Notes under the pieces: generated by a model
What the model was told of the DNA's origin: nothing
Databases searched by the model: none
Seen by the model: the letters and a program-made list of their open reading frames with translations, nothing else
From: an uncultured Simplicispira sp.
GTDB lineage: Bacteria; Pseudomonadota; Gammaproteobacteria; Burkholderiales; Burkholderiaceae_C
Reading direction: 5' to 3'
DNA: 9,009 nt
NCBI GenBank assembly: GCA_903882725.1
Contig: CAIRYF010000033.1
Span: 1-9,009, forward strand
Made by a program: the position numbers and the translations under genes
In this document: positions 1 to 7,590 of the stretch, piece after piece
How the letters are laid out: each line of letters starts with the position of its first letter
How positions within the stretch are numbered: the stretch's first letter is position 1

Positions 1-524
1 CCCACGCCGCCCGCCCACGCATGGAGCTGGCCAAACTGCAACAACAACAAGGCCAACCCAGCGCAGCGGTGGCCACGCTGCTGGCCATGGGCGCTGCCAC
101 CCCGACCGCGCTGCCGCTGGCGGCGGCGTTGCTGGTTCAAGTCGGACAAGCCTCGGGGCAAACGGCATCGGTGATGCAGGCATTGCAGCAGCACTACAGC
201 GAGGCACCCTCGCTGGACGTGCTGGAAGGCATCGTGGCGCTGGAGGCGGCAGACCCAGCACTGAGCGGCGCGGGGCGCGAGTGGTATGTGCGCCACCTGG
301 AGACCGAGCCCTCGCTGGTCGCCGCTGCCAAATGGCTGGCCACCGAAAAACTCGAACACGAGCAATTTCACCCGCAGGTACAACGCGCCTTAGACCGCGC
401 CAGCGCCCCGCTGACGCGCTACCGCTGCGCCGCCTGCGGTTTTGAGGCGCGTCAGCATTTTTGGCAGTGCCCCGGCTGCCAAACCTGGGACAGCTACCCC
501 AGCCGCCGGGTCGAAGAGTTGTAG
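1..524 (+). CDS. lapB: LapB (YciM) lipopolysaccharide assembly protein, 3' part
   Basis: This is the C-terminal part of an open frame that enters from the left edge; the frame is open from base 3 and gives about 173 residues, so the Met at base 21 is internal. The visible part is Ala/Leu/Gln-rich helical sequence, as in the TPR repeats of LapB. It ends in a rubredoxin-like metal ribbon with two Cys pairs (CAAC and CPGC, 10 residues apart, bases 426-482), followed by a Trp-Asp-Ser-Tyr-Pro segment typical of the LapB C-terminus. In the known family, LapB is an inner-membrane-anchored cytoplasmic protein that tunes LPS synthesis by promoting FtsH-dependent turnover of LpxC and docks LPS enzymes. 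The N-terminal membrane anchor lies outside the window. The gene converges on murB with a 19-bp gap and no visible terminator. The family call is firm because of the ribbon, although only about half of the protein is present. Confidence 0.87.
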   Translation, partial: HAARPRMELAKLQQQQGQPSAAVATLLAMGAATPTALPLAAALLVQVGQASGQTASVMQALQQHYSEAPSLDVLEGIVALEAADPALSGAGREWYVRHLETEPSLVAAAKWLATEKLEHEQFHPQVQRALDRASAPLTRYRCAACGFEARQHFWQCPGCQTWDSYPSRRVEEL

Positions 525-543
525 TCGTCAGCGGTTGGCGCGC

Positions 544-1617
544 TCACAGAATCACCGGCTCTGGCTCCAACCGAATGCCAAAGCGCTCGTAAACGCTGGT
601 CTGTATAGCGCGGGCCAAGGTCATGACTTCGCCGCCAGTGACGCTGTTCTGGCCACGGCCACGGTTGACCAGCACCAGTGCCTGCTTGTCATACACCGCC
701 GCTTGGCCGACGGTTTTGCCCTTCCAACCGCAGGCGTCAATCAACCAGCCCGCTGCCAGTTTGATGCGGCCATCGTCCAGTGGGTAATGCACAATTTTTG
801 GATCGCGCGCAATGATGTCGGCACACTGCTCGGGCGTTACGGTGGGGTTTTTGAAAAAGCTGCCCGCATTGCCAATGACTGCGGGGTCGGGCAATTTGGC
901 GCGGCGAATAGCGCAGACCCAATCAAAAATTTGCTGTGCTGATGGCTGGGTGATGCCTTCGTCAGCGGCGCGGCGCGCTAACTCGACGTAAGCCAGTTCG
1001 GGCCGCCAAGGCTTGGGCAGGCGAAAGCGCACCTGGGTGATGACGGCACGCCCGGCCAAGCCCATGCTGCGCGGCAGCACATCGCCAGCGCGGGGATTGG
1101 ATGGCGCGTGCTTAAAAATCGAGTCGCGGTAACCAAAAGCGCATTGCGCAGCGTCTAACGAAAAGCTCTGGCCGGTCAGCAAATCGACCGCGTCCAGTGA
1201 ATCAAATCGGTCTTGCAGCTCAACGCCATAAGCGCCAATGTTTTGCACTGGCGCAGCGCCCACCGTGCCGGGAATCAGCGCCAAGTTTTCCAGGCCCGGC
1301 CAGCCTTGGGCCAGCGTCCAAGCCACGGTGTCGTGCCACGGCTCACCCGCACCGACTTGGACAATCCACGCGCGCTCGGTTTCTTGCACCAAGCGGCGGC
1401 CTTTGATTTCAATCTTTAACACCACTGGCGCGACATCACTGGTTAACACCACGTTGCTGCCGCCGCCCAAGATGAACACCGGTGCGGCACCCAATTTGGC
1501 GTCGGCGCGCAGCGCGGCAAGGTCAGCGCTGGAGTACACCCGCACCAAGGTGTCGGCGCGGGCCATGATGCCAAAGGTGTTGTAGGGCTGGAGGGAGACA
1601 TTTTTCTCGACTAACAT
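544..1617 (-). CDS. murB: UDP-N-acetylenolpyruvoylglucosamine reductase MurB
   Basis: MurB is the FAD- and NADPH-dependent cytoplasmic enzyme that reduces enolpyruvyl-UDP-GlcNAc to UDP-MurNAc, the second committed step of peptidoglycan precursor synthesis. The 357-residue product aligns from memory along its length with the E. coli type (342 aa). Visible marks are the NTFGI start motif (residues 13-17), the FAD-binding GGGSN (51-55), the segment around [10 protein letters not shown] (108-117) and QNIGAYGVE (125-133), GYRDSIFK (162-169), the catalytic Ser in NAGSFFKNP (Ser253) and the catalytic Glu in the C-terminal LEPE (Glu353). I chose the ATG at 1615-1617 because family members begin a few residues before NTFG. 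A longer form starting at 1683 would run into yajQ and adds sequence unlike the family. No Shine-Dalgarno is obvious. It is divergent from yajQ and converges on lapB. Confidence 0.96.
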   Translation of the reverse strand: MLVEKNVSLQPYNTFGIMARADTLVRVYSSADLAALRADAKLGAAPVFILGGGSNVVLTSDVAPVVLKIEIKGRRLVQETERAWIVQVGAGEPWHDTVAWTLAQGWPGLENLALIPGTVGAAPVQNIGAYGVELQDRFDSLDAVDLLTGQSFSLDAAQCAFGYRDSIFKHAPSNPRAGDVLPRSMGLAGRAVITQVRFRLPKPWRPELAYVELARRAADEGITQPSAQQIFDWVCAIRRAKLPDPAVIGNAGSFFKNPTVTPEQCADIIARDPKIVHYPLDDGRIKLAAGWLIDACGWKGKTVGQAAVYDKQALVLVNRGRGQNSVTGGEVMTLARAIQTSVYERFGIRLEPEPVIL

Positions 1618-1629
1618 CGACGCGATTGT

Positions 1630-1660
1630 CGCACCGGCCCTTGGTGCGGCGCGATTTTTT
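1630..1660 (+). other. Stem-loop plus T-run in the murB/yajQ divergent gap
   Basis: The 59-bp gap between the two start codons holds a perfect 6-bp stem, CGCACC (1630-1635) and GGTGCG (1643-1648), with a 7-base loop. It is followed six bases later by six T residues (1655-1660). In the + direction this resembles a weak intrinsic terminator, but it sits in the yajQ leader, 17 bases before its start codon, and no upstream + gene needs terminating. It could be a leader structure or attenuator for yajQ, or chance. The stem is short, and the T-run does not directly follow it. Confidence 0.3.
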
Positions 1661-1676
1661 AGAGAGCCATCCCACC

Positions 1677-2162
1677 ATGCCATCTTTTGATACCGTTTGT
1701 GAAGCCGACTTTGTCGAAGTAAAAAATGCCGTCGAAAATGCCGCCAAAGAAATTGGCACGCGCTTTGACTTCAAAGGCACCTCGGCTGCGGTCGAGTTGA
1801 AGGACAAAGAAATCACCATGTTTGGTGATGCCGAGTTTCAGCTCACCCAAGTCGAAGACCTGCTGCGCAACAAACTCACCAAGCGCAACGTTGATGTGCG
1901 TTTCTTGGACATTGGCAAGCCGCAAAAAATTGGCGGTGACAAGGTCAAGCAAGTCATCAAAGTACGCAACGGCATTGAGAGCGAGCTGGCCAAAAAGCTG
2001 CAAAAGCTGATCAAAGACAGCAAAATCAAAGTGCAAGCCGCCATCCAAGAAGAAAAAGTACGTATCTCGGGCACCAAACGTGACGACCTGCAAGCAGCCA
2101 TGGCGCTCATTCGCAAAGACATCGCCGATATGCCGCTGTCGTTTAACAACTTTCGCGACTGA
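1677..2162 (+). CDS. yajQ: YajQ family cyclic-di-GMP/nucleotide-binding protein
   Basis: The 161-residue protein matches the YajQ family (E. coli YajQ is 163 aa) over its whole length. It has the MPSFD start, the RFDFKGT strand (residues 31-37), a middle [12 protein letters not shown] stretch, the [21 protein letters not shown] core and the FNNFRD C-terminus. The family has two ferredoxin-like (RNP-type) folds. Members bind nucleotides and nucleic acid, and a Xanthomonas member has been described as a cyclic-di-GMP receptor acting with a transcription factor; older E. coli work reported tRNA and nucleotide binding. The ATG at 1677 is chosen because MPSFD is the family N-terminus. An in-frame TTG at 1626 would add 17 unrelated residues. 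AGAGAG at 1661-1666 is a weak, somewhat distant ribosome site. It is probably co-transcribed with the HD-GYP-like gene that starts 44 bp downstream. Confidence 0.95.
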   Translation: MPSFDTVCEADFVEVKNAVENAAKEIGTRFDFKGTSAAVELKDKEITMFGDAEFQLTQVEDLLRNKLTKRNVDVRFLDIGKPQKIGGDKVKQVIKVRNGIESELAKKLQKLIKDSKIKVQAAIQEEKVRISGTKRDDLQAAMALIRKDIADMPLSFNNFRD

Positions 2163-2167
2163 GCCGC

Positions 2168-2188
2168 ACCACAACACCACAACACCAC
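2168..2188 (+). repeat. Short tandem octamer repeat after yajQ
   Basis: The unit ACCACAAC occurs twice in direct succession (2168-2175 and 2176-2183), followed by ACCAC (2184-2188), giving about 2.6 copies. It lies five bases after the yajQ stop codon and 18 bases before the next gene. Both ends are non-coding, so copy-number changes would alter only the yajQ-HD spacing. No function is evident. Confidence 0.7.
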
Positions 2189-2206
2189 GCGCTTGGGTAA
2201 CGCACC

Positions 2207-3193
2207 ATGCTTCCTCCTCTCCTTGCCCGCACAGTACACAACGAAGAATACGAAGACTTGCTCAGTCTGTGGGGCGATTTGGAGTCAGCGCTGTCGGTGC
2301 TGCTGGCGCGGCCTATGCAGGCGCGCAGCTTTCAGGCCAAAGTGCGCCAACTTGACCAGTGGTTGCAAGACTTGGTGGCGCACGACATCGACGCTTCGCT
2401 CTACCTGATGTTTCAGCTGGCTGCCACATCCCATGTGGGCTACAGCGCCTCGCACGCACTGGTGTGTGCCACGCTGTGCCATGTGATGGCGCGCGAGCTT
2501 GCGTTACCACGCCATGAGCGCAATGCACTGGTACGGGCGGCCTTTACCATGAACATTGGCATGACTGCGCTGCAAGATGAGTTGGCCCAACAGCGTGAAA
2601 AACCCAGCGCTGCGCAGCAAGAGGCCATTAAAAGCCACTCTGTGCGCAGCCAAGATTTGCTAGAGCATCTGCACATCACCGATGATTTGTGGCTAGAAGT
2701 GGTGGGCCAGCACCACCTGACTTTGGGCGATCGCATTCCCTTGGCCAGCATGGACGCGCAAGACCGTTTGACACGCATTCTGAGCGCCATTGACCGCTAT
2801 GCCGCCATGATCAGCCCGCGCAAGTCACGCCTTGGCCGCAGCGCCACTGACTCGGTGCGCGCTCTGGTAGGCCGAGAGATGAACCAGCGTGACGAAGTTG
2901 GCTACATCTTGGTGCGCAGTATTGGCCTGTGCCCGCCGGGTACTTTTGTGCGCTTGGATAACGGCGACATCGCTATCGTGCTGCGCCGCAGCGACAAGCC
3001 CAATTTGCCGCTGGTCGCCAGTCTTTTAGACCATAACGGCCAAGCCCTGAGCGAGCCGCGCCTGCACCGCACCAGTGATGGCAAACCACGCGTGCAGTCG
3101 GCCCTGGCGCGCGCAGCGGTGACGGTTGAATTTGACCACCGCACCATGGTGCGCATCGGTCTGTATGCTGCACAACCCATCAACCATCTCTGA
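2207..3193 (+). CDS. Degenerate HD-GYP-like protein
   Basis: The 328-residue soluble protein has no signal peptide or membrane segment. Residues about 65-210 have the layout of an HD-GYP domain: a His in an YSASHA context (His83), then the AAxxxxIG segment where HD normally stands, then EAIKSHS (His144), GQHH (His169-His170) and the closing DRYAAM helix (Asp196). The metal-binding His-Asp pair is replaced by Met115-Asn116 in the string AAFTMNIGM, and the GYP loop after HH is absent. The C-terminal part (about 225-328) is a beta-rich segment of the kind that follows the HD domain in related proteins (PPGTFVRLDNGDIAIVL). Cyclic-di-GMP phosphodiesterase activity is therefore unlikely without these residues, and a binding or scaffold role is more plausible. 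GGGTAA at 2195-2200 is a weak ribosome site. The gene follows yajQ by 44 bp and meets the LD-carboxypeptidase gene tail to tail with an 8-bp gap. Confidence 0.78.
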   Translation: MLPPLLARTVHNEEYEDLLSLWGDLESALSVLLARPMQARSFQAKVRQLDQWLQDLVAHDIDASLYLMFQLAATSHVGYSASHALVCATLCHVMARELALPRHERNALVRAAFTMNIGMTALQDELAQQREKPSAAQQEAIKSHSVRSQDLLEHLHITDDLWLEVVGQHHLTLGDRIPLASMDAQDRLTRILSAIDRYAAMISPRKSRLGRSATDSVRALVGREMNQRDEVGYILVRSIGLCPPGTFVRLDNGDIAIVLRRSDKPNLPLVASLLDHNGQALSEPRLHRTSDGKPRVQSALARAAVTVEFDHRTMVRIGLYAAQPINHL

Positions 3194-3201
3194 ACGACTG
3201 C

Positions 3202-4167
3202 TTATGGGTGTCCCCAATACAGCAGCGCGTCCCGCCCCTGCACTGACAACTTTACCTGTGCGCCCACGGGCAGGCAGACCTTCGTTTCTACATGGCCATA
3301 GGGCAGCTGGGTCAGCACCGGTGCCGTGATCTGGTGGCGCAACCAATCGACCACGCTTTGCAGCTTGAAACCCTTGTCGTGTGCCACCAAGGTGTAACTG
3401 GTGAACTGGCCAAAAATTACCGCCTGTTGCTGCGCCAGTACCCCGGCGTAGAGCAATTGCGTCAGCAGGCGCTCAACACGGTAGGGGTGTTCGTTGACGT
3501 CTTCAATGAACAAAACGCCGCCTGGCGCCTGCGGCAAATAGGGCGTGCCGACCAACGAGGCCAGCACCGCCAAATTGCCGCCCCACAGGCGTGCGTTGGA
3601 AATTTCAAGTGCAGCGCCAGTCGCCGACTCGTTGCGTGGCAGACGCCAGCCAGAACCTTCACCGTGGCCGCAGATCAGGTCATCAAAACAGGCTTCCATG
3701 ATGTCGTCGGGCAGCTCTTTGCTGCCAAAGTCTGGGCACAGCGCTGGCCCAGCCCACGTGACAGCACCGGTTTGTGCCAGCACAGCGCTTTGAAAGGCGG
3801 TGAAGTCACTGACGCCGACAAAGCGCATTCCGCCGTCAATCGCCCGCGCCACAGCGGCATAGTCGATGCCCGCCAAAATGCGTGTCAGGCCATAGCCGCC
3901 GCGCGAGATCAACGCCACATCTGCACCGCTGGCAGCGGCGCGGTGGATGGCCGCCAAGCGCGTGGCATCGTCGCCAGCAAAGCGGGTGTGGCTGGCCAAG
4001 GCGTCGACATCAATTTCTACCTCGTAACCCAGCTTTTGCAGGCGCTTGACACCCCGGCGAAACGCAGCCTTGTCGCGCACCGCGCTGGAGGGCGAATAAA
4101 TGTAGATGTGCTTGGCACCCTGGGGGTGCTGATGGCCGCAGTGGCAAGTGTCATGGTCAGAGGACAA
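3202..4167 (-). CDS. ldcA: S66-family LD-carboxypeptidase (muramoyltetrapeptide carboxypeptidase)
   Basis: S66 enzymes remove the terminal D-Ala from tetrapeptide muropeptides during peptidoglycan recycling in the cytoplasm. The 321-residue form chosen here shows the N-terminal strand IYIYSPSS (residues 21-28), SRGGYGLTRIL (88-98), the nucleophile in FVGVSDFTA (Ser120), WGGNL (195-199), the catalytic Glu in LFIEDVNE (Glu222) and the catalytic His in LPYGHVETK (His292). The Ser-Glu-His set of the family is complete. The start is a problem: there is no in-frame ATG upstream of the conserved core, and the nearest GTG (Val30) would remove the first strand. I chose TTG at 4165-4167, which gives an 18-residue His/Cys-rich leader (SSDHDTCHCGHQHPQGAK) before the core. 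Another TTG at 4227 would add a Phe-rich stretch encoded by a low-complexity tract. The gene lies 90 bp downstream of the tadA fusion and could share its transcript. Confidence 0.85.
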   Translation of the reverse strand: MSSDHDTCHCGHQHPQGAKHIYIYSPSSAVRDKAAFRRGVKRLQKLGYEVEIDVDALASHTRFAGDDATRLAAIHRAAASGADVALISRGGYGLTRILAGIDYAAVARAIDGGMRFVGVSDFTAFQSAVLAQTGAVTWAGPALCPDFGSKELPDDIMEACFDDLICGHGEGSGWRLPRNESATGAALEISNARLWGGNLAVLASLVGTPYLPQAPGGVLFIEDVNEHPYRVERLLTQLLYAGVLAQQQAVIFGQFTSYTLVAHDKGFKLQSVVDWLRHQITAPVLTQLPYGHVETKVCLPVGAQVKLSVQGRDALLYWGHP

Positions 4168-4198
4168 AACGCTCGGGCCGTACTGTGACCCGCTCCGT

Positions 4199-4239
4199 AA
4201 AGGAAAAGAAAAAACAAAAGAAAACAAAAGAAGGAAAAA
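4199..4239 (-). repeat. Purine/pyrimidine-asymmetric A-rich tract between tadA and ldcA
   Basis: Forty-one bases of the + strand are A or G except for two C residues (4215 and 4225). The tract includes an exact tandem 10-mer, AAAACAAAAG, at 4211-4220 and 4221-4230. On the coding (-) strand it is a T-rich pyrimidine tract in the gap after the tadA stop and 32 bases before the chosen ldcA start. It has no hairpin stem, so it is not a standard intrinsic terminator. It could be an unstructured leader for ldcA or a slippage-prone tract. Confidence 0.65.
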
Positions 4240-4257
4240 TCACGGGCTGCAAGTATT

Positions 4258-5325
<1,068 letters not shown>

Positions 5326-5362
5326 TCAAAGCATCACAAGGCACAATCAAAAAAGTGAGCTT

Positions 5363-5375
5363 ATACCGCAGGTAT
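5363..5375. other. Short palindrome in the tadA leader
   Basis: ATACC (5363-5367) and GGTAT (5371-5375) form a perfect 5-bp inverted repeat with a 3-base spacer, 50 bases upstream of the tadA ATG and downstream of the predicted promoter. It is short enough to be chance. It could be a minor operator or part of a leader hairpin. Confidence 0.25.
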
Positions 5376-5379
5376 TTGC

Positions 5380-5411
5380 TGCATTTGACGCTGTTATATG
5401 CCTCAAATGCA
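5380..5411. repeat. Perfect 9-bp inverted repeat upstream of tadA
   Basis: TGCATTTGA (5380-5388) and TCAAATGCA (5403-5411) are exact reverse complements separated by 14 bases. The spacer contains the predicted -10 box for tadA (5393-5398). A protein binding both arms would cover the promoter; in single-stranded form it would make a hairpin. It overlaps the repeat-like element at 5394-5446, so it may be part of that element rather than an operator. Confidence 0.55.
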
Positions 5412-5421
5412 ATGAATACAA
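5393..5421 (-). promoter_or_regulatory. Predicted sigma-70 type promoter for tadA
   Basis: Read on the - strand, TTGTAT (5416-5421) and TATAAC (5393-5398) are separated by exactly 17 bases. They match the consensus boxes at four and five of six positions. Transcription would start near 5386, giving a leader of about 73 bases before the tadA ATG. This is the best pair I found by eye in the 154-bp gap, so it is a prediction only. It also lies inside a repeat-like element. Confidence 0.4.
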
Positions 5422-5446
5422 GCGCATACAGCTCATCTTTTAATAG
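5394..5446. repeat. Probable dispersed Comamonadaceae intergenic repeat copy
   Basis: The segment has the layout of a repeat I remember as common between genes in Comamonadaceae. On the + strand it reads GCCTC (5400-5404), a middle part ending in AAGCGC (5420-5425), then CAGCT (5429-5433) and an AT-rich end TTTTAATA (5438-5445). On the - strand this gives the AGCTG...GCGCTT...GAGGC order seen in other copies. There is only one copy in this window, so the call rests on memory of the pattern and has not been compared with other genomes. The element fills part of the 154-bp gap between the aminotransferase stop and the tadA start. Confidence 0.45.
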
Positions 5447-5467
5447 TGAGTGGGTGTGCTACAGCGC

Positions 5468-6625
5468 TCAGAGTGCGCGCAGGCGCTCTAGCGCGGCGTG
5501 CAAGGTGGCGTCTTTTTTGGCAAAGCAAAAGCGCACCACGCGCTGATCAAAGCCGTCGCCATAAAACGCTGACAGCGGAATCGCCGCCACGCCGACTTCG
5601 CGCGCCAGCCACTGGCAAAAGTCGGCCTCGTTTAAATCGCTGACGGCAGAAATATCGGCGCACTGAAAGTAGGTGCCGCTGCTGGGCAGCAGGCGCAGGC
5701 GCGAACCCTCAAGCCCTTGGCGAAACAGATCGCGTTTGGCTTGGTAGAAGGCCGGCAGTTGTAAATACGGCGCTGGGTCGGCCAAATACTGCGCCAAGCC
5801 GTATTGCATCGGCGTGTTGACGCTAAAGACGTTGAACTGATGCACTTTGCGAAACTCCGCCGTCAGTGGCGCTGGTGCAGCCACGGTGCCGACTTTCCAG
5901 CCGGTGACGTGGAAGGTTTTGCCAAAACTCGACACGATGAAGGCCCGCGCGGCCAAACCAGCAAAACGCGCTGCGCTGTGGTGCGGCTGGCCGTCAAACA
6001 CCATGTGCTCGTAGACCTCATCGCTGATCAGCAGCACATCGGTCGGTGCCAGCAGCGCTTGCAGCGCCAGCATATCGGCCTTGCTCCACACCGTGCCGCT
6101 GGGGTTGTGCGGGCTGTTGACGATGATGGCGCGGGTGCGCGGCGACAGCGCGGCGGCGATTTTGTCAAAGTCGGGGCGAAAGCTGCCGGGCATCAAAGGC
6201 ACGCGCACCGCCGTGCCACCGGCCAGCACGATGTTGGGCACGTAGCTGTCATAACAAGGGTCAAGCACGATGACTTCGTCGCCCAGATGCACGATGGACA
6301 AGATGGCCGTCAAAATCGCCTGCGTGGCACCGGCGGTGATGGTGATTTCGCTCGCAGGGCAATAGGCGCGGGCGTGCAGTGCTTCTATTTTTGCAGCAAC
6401 GGCTTGGCGCAGCAGCAGCACGCCGGGCATTGGAGGGTACTGGTTGTGGCCGGCGCGCAGGGCGTCGTTGACGGCATCGAGCAGGAGGCTGTCGCAGTCA
6501 AAGTCGGGAAAGCCTTGGCCCAAATTGACAGCACCGCATTGCGCCGCCAGCGCCGACATGACGGTAAAAATGGTGGTACCAACGTCGGGCAGGCGGCTGT
6601 GCAGGGTGGGGATGCGTTCGGGCAT
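5468..6625 (-). CDS. ybdL: YbdL-type methionine aminotransferase (PLP-dependent)
   Basis: The 385-residue product resembles E. coli YbdL (386 aa) along its length. YbdL is a class I/II aminotransferase that prefers methionine and aromatic amino acids with 2-oxo acids as partners. Visible motifs are the start LPDVGTTIFTVMSALA (12-27), NLGQGFPDFD (34-43), TAGATQA (97-103), the cofactor-contacting NSPHNPSGT (170-178, Asn174), SDEVYEH (201-207, Asp202 and Tyr205), the Schiff-base Lys in SSFGKTFHVTGWKVG (Lys236) and the substrate-carboxylate Arg in VVRFCFAKK (Arg365). Cytosolic, fold type I. It starts 20 bp after the cysB stop on the same strand, so co-transcription with cysB is likely. That fits methionine recycling or sulfur metabolism, but kynurenine aminotransferase-like activity is also known in the wider family. 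No Shine-Dalgarno is evident before the ATG at 6623-6625. Confidence 0.92.
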   Translation of the reverse strand: MPERIPTLHSRLPDVGTTIFTVMSALAAQCGAVNLGQGFPDFDCDSLLLDAVNDALRAGHNQYPPMPGVLLLRQAVAAKIEALHARAYCPASEITITAGATQAILTAILSIVHLGDEVIVLDPCYDSYVPNIVLAGGTAVRVPLMPGSFRPDFDKIAAALSPRTRAIIVNSPHNPSGTVWSKADMLALQALLAPTDVLLISDEVYEHMVFDGQPHHSAARFAGLAARAFIVSSFGKTFHVTGWKVGTVAAPAPLTAEFRKVHQFNVFSVNTPMQYGLAQYLADPAPYLQLPAFYQAKRDLFRQGLEGSRLRLLPSSGTYFQCADISAVSDLNEADFCQWLAREVGVAAIPLSAFYGDGFDQRVVRFCFAKKDATLHAALERLRAL

Positions 6626-6645
6626 ACGAGTGAGGCGTCAAGGGT

Positions 6646-7587
6646 TCAAAGTTCGTAGTCGTTGACTTGCCCGGTCATGGCGCGGGCCACCAAGTCGCGG
6701 CTCAAGCGGTCGCTGACCAGCTCGGCAAATTTATAGACAAAGTTGCGCAAATAAGCGCCGCGCTTGAAGGCCACCCGTGCCACGCTTTGGCCGAATAAAT
6801 GGCCCACCGGGCGCACCACCAAGTCACCCAGCGGGTCGTCGCGCATGGCCATTTCTGCCACGATGCCAATGCCCAGCCCCAGGCGTACATAGGTTTTGAT
6901 AACGTCCGAGTCGATGGCTTCCAGCGCAATGCGCGGCTGCAGGCGGCGCGCGGCAAAGGCGGCGTCAATCTTGCCGCGCCCAGTGAATGAGGGGTGGTAG
7001 GTAATGAGCGGCTCGTGGGCAATATCGTCCAAGCCAATGCGCTCTTTTTGCGCCAGCGGGTGGCCCGGTGGCAGCACCAGCACGTGCTCCCATTCGTAGC
7101 AGGGCAGGGTGACCAGCTCTGGGTAGTCGGCCAGCGATTCCGTCGCCATGCCAATTTCAGCGACTTCGTCGATCACCATGCGCGCTACTTGATCGGGCGT
7201 AGTTTGATGCAGGCTGACGTTGACTTTGGGGTAGGCCTCGCGCAACTTAGCCACCGGCAGCGGCAGCACGTAGCGCGCTTGGGTGTGGGTGGTGGCAATG
7301 CTCAGGGTGCCGCTGTCTTGGGCGCTGTACTGCTCGCCAATGCGCTTTAAGTTGCTGACCTCGCGCATGATCAGTTCAATGCTTTTGAGCACGTGCTGAC
7401 CCGGCTCGGTGACGCGCTTGAGACGCTTGCCGTGGCGGGCAAAAATTTCGATGCCCAGCTCGCCCTCTAGCTCAATGATGGCTTTGGAGACGCCCGGCTG
7501 CGAGGTGTGCAACGCTTTGGCCGCCTCGGTCAGGTTGAGGTTGCGGCGTACGGCCTCTTGAACAAAGCGAAATTGGTGCAGGTTCAT
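6646..7587 (-). CDS. cysB: CysB-family LysR-type transcriptional regulator
   Basis: The 313-residue protein has an N-terminal winged helix-turn-helix (residues about 1-60, with LTEAAKALHTSQPGVSKAI at 19-37) and a CysB-type effector domain. The effector-site string ATTHTQARYVLP places Thr100, Thr102 and Gln103 at the same numbers as in enterobacterial CysB, where they contact sulfate or N-acetylserine. TGRGKIDAAF and DSDVIKTYVRLGLGIGIVA are also characteristic. CysB activates sulfate uptake and reduction genes under sulfur limitation and often represses its own gene. Related Burkholderiales regulators (SsuR and other CysB-like proteins) control organosulfur use, so the exact regulon is open. 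Upstream, 43 bp separate it from cbiX, and this gap holds an inverted repeat next to the start codon. Downstream, the aminotransferase gene follows at 20 bp. Confidence 0.93.
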   Translation of the reverse strand: MNLHQFRFVQEAVRRNLNLTEAAKALHTSQPGVSKAIIELEGELGIEIFARHGKRLKRVTEPGQHVLKSIELIMREVSNLKRIGEQYSAQDSGTLSIATTHTQARYVLPLPVAKLREAYPKVNVSLHQTTPDQVARMVIDEVAEIGMATESLADYPELVTLPCYEWEHVLVLPPGHPLAQKERIGLDDIAHEPLITYHPSFTGRGKIDAAFAARRLQPRIALEAIDSDVIKTYVRLGLGIGIVAEMAMRDDPLGDLVVRPVGHLFGQSVARVAFKRGAYLRNFVYKFAELVSDRLSRDLVARAMTGQVNDYEL

Positions 7588-7590
7588 ATC

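Noticed and set aside
1626..1676. TTG at 1626 as the yajQ start
   Set aside because: It adds 17 residues through the stem-loop region, while MPSFD at 1677 is the usual YajQ N-terminus.
1618..1683. A longer murB start at 1683 adding 22 residues
   Set aside because: The added residues do not look like the MurB family, whose members begin just before NTFG, and the extension would overlap the yajQ start region.
3292..4188. 298-codon open frame on the + strand opposite ldcA
   Set aside because: It is antisense to an LD-carboxypeptidase with a complete catalytic set and has no family-like motifs of its own.
4168..4227. TTG at 4227 as the ldcA start
   Set aside because: The extra Phe/Ser-rich residues are simply the translated low-complexity pyrimidine tract and do not resemble a signal peptide or a family extension.
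5804..6658. 284-codon open frame on the + strand opposite the aminotransferase
   Set aside because: It is His/Arg/Gly-rich antisense translation with no recognisable motif; the - strand product is a clear PLP enzyme.
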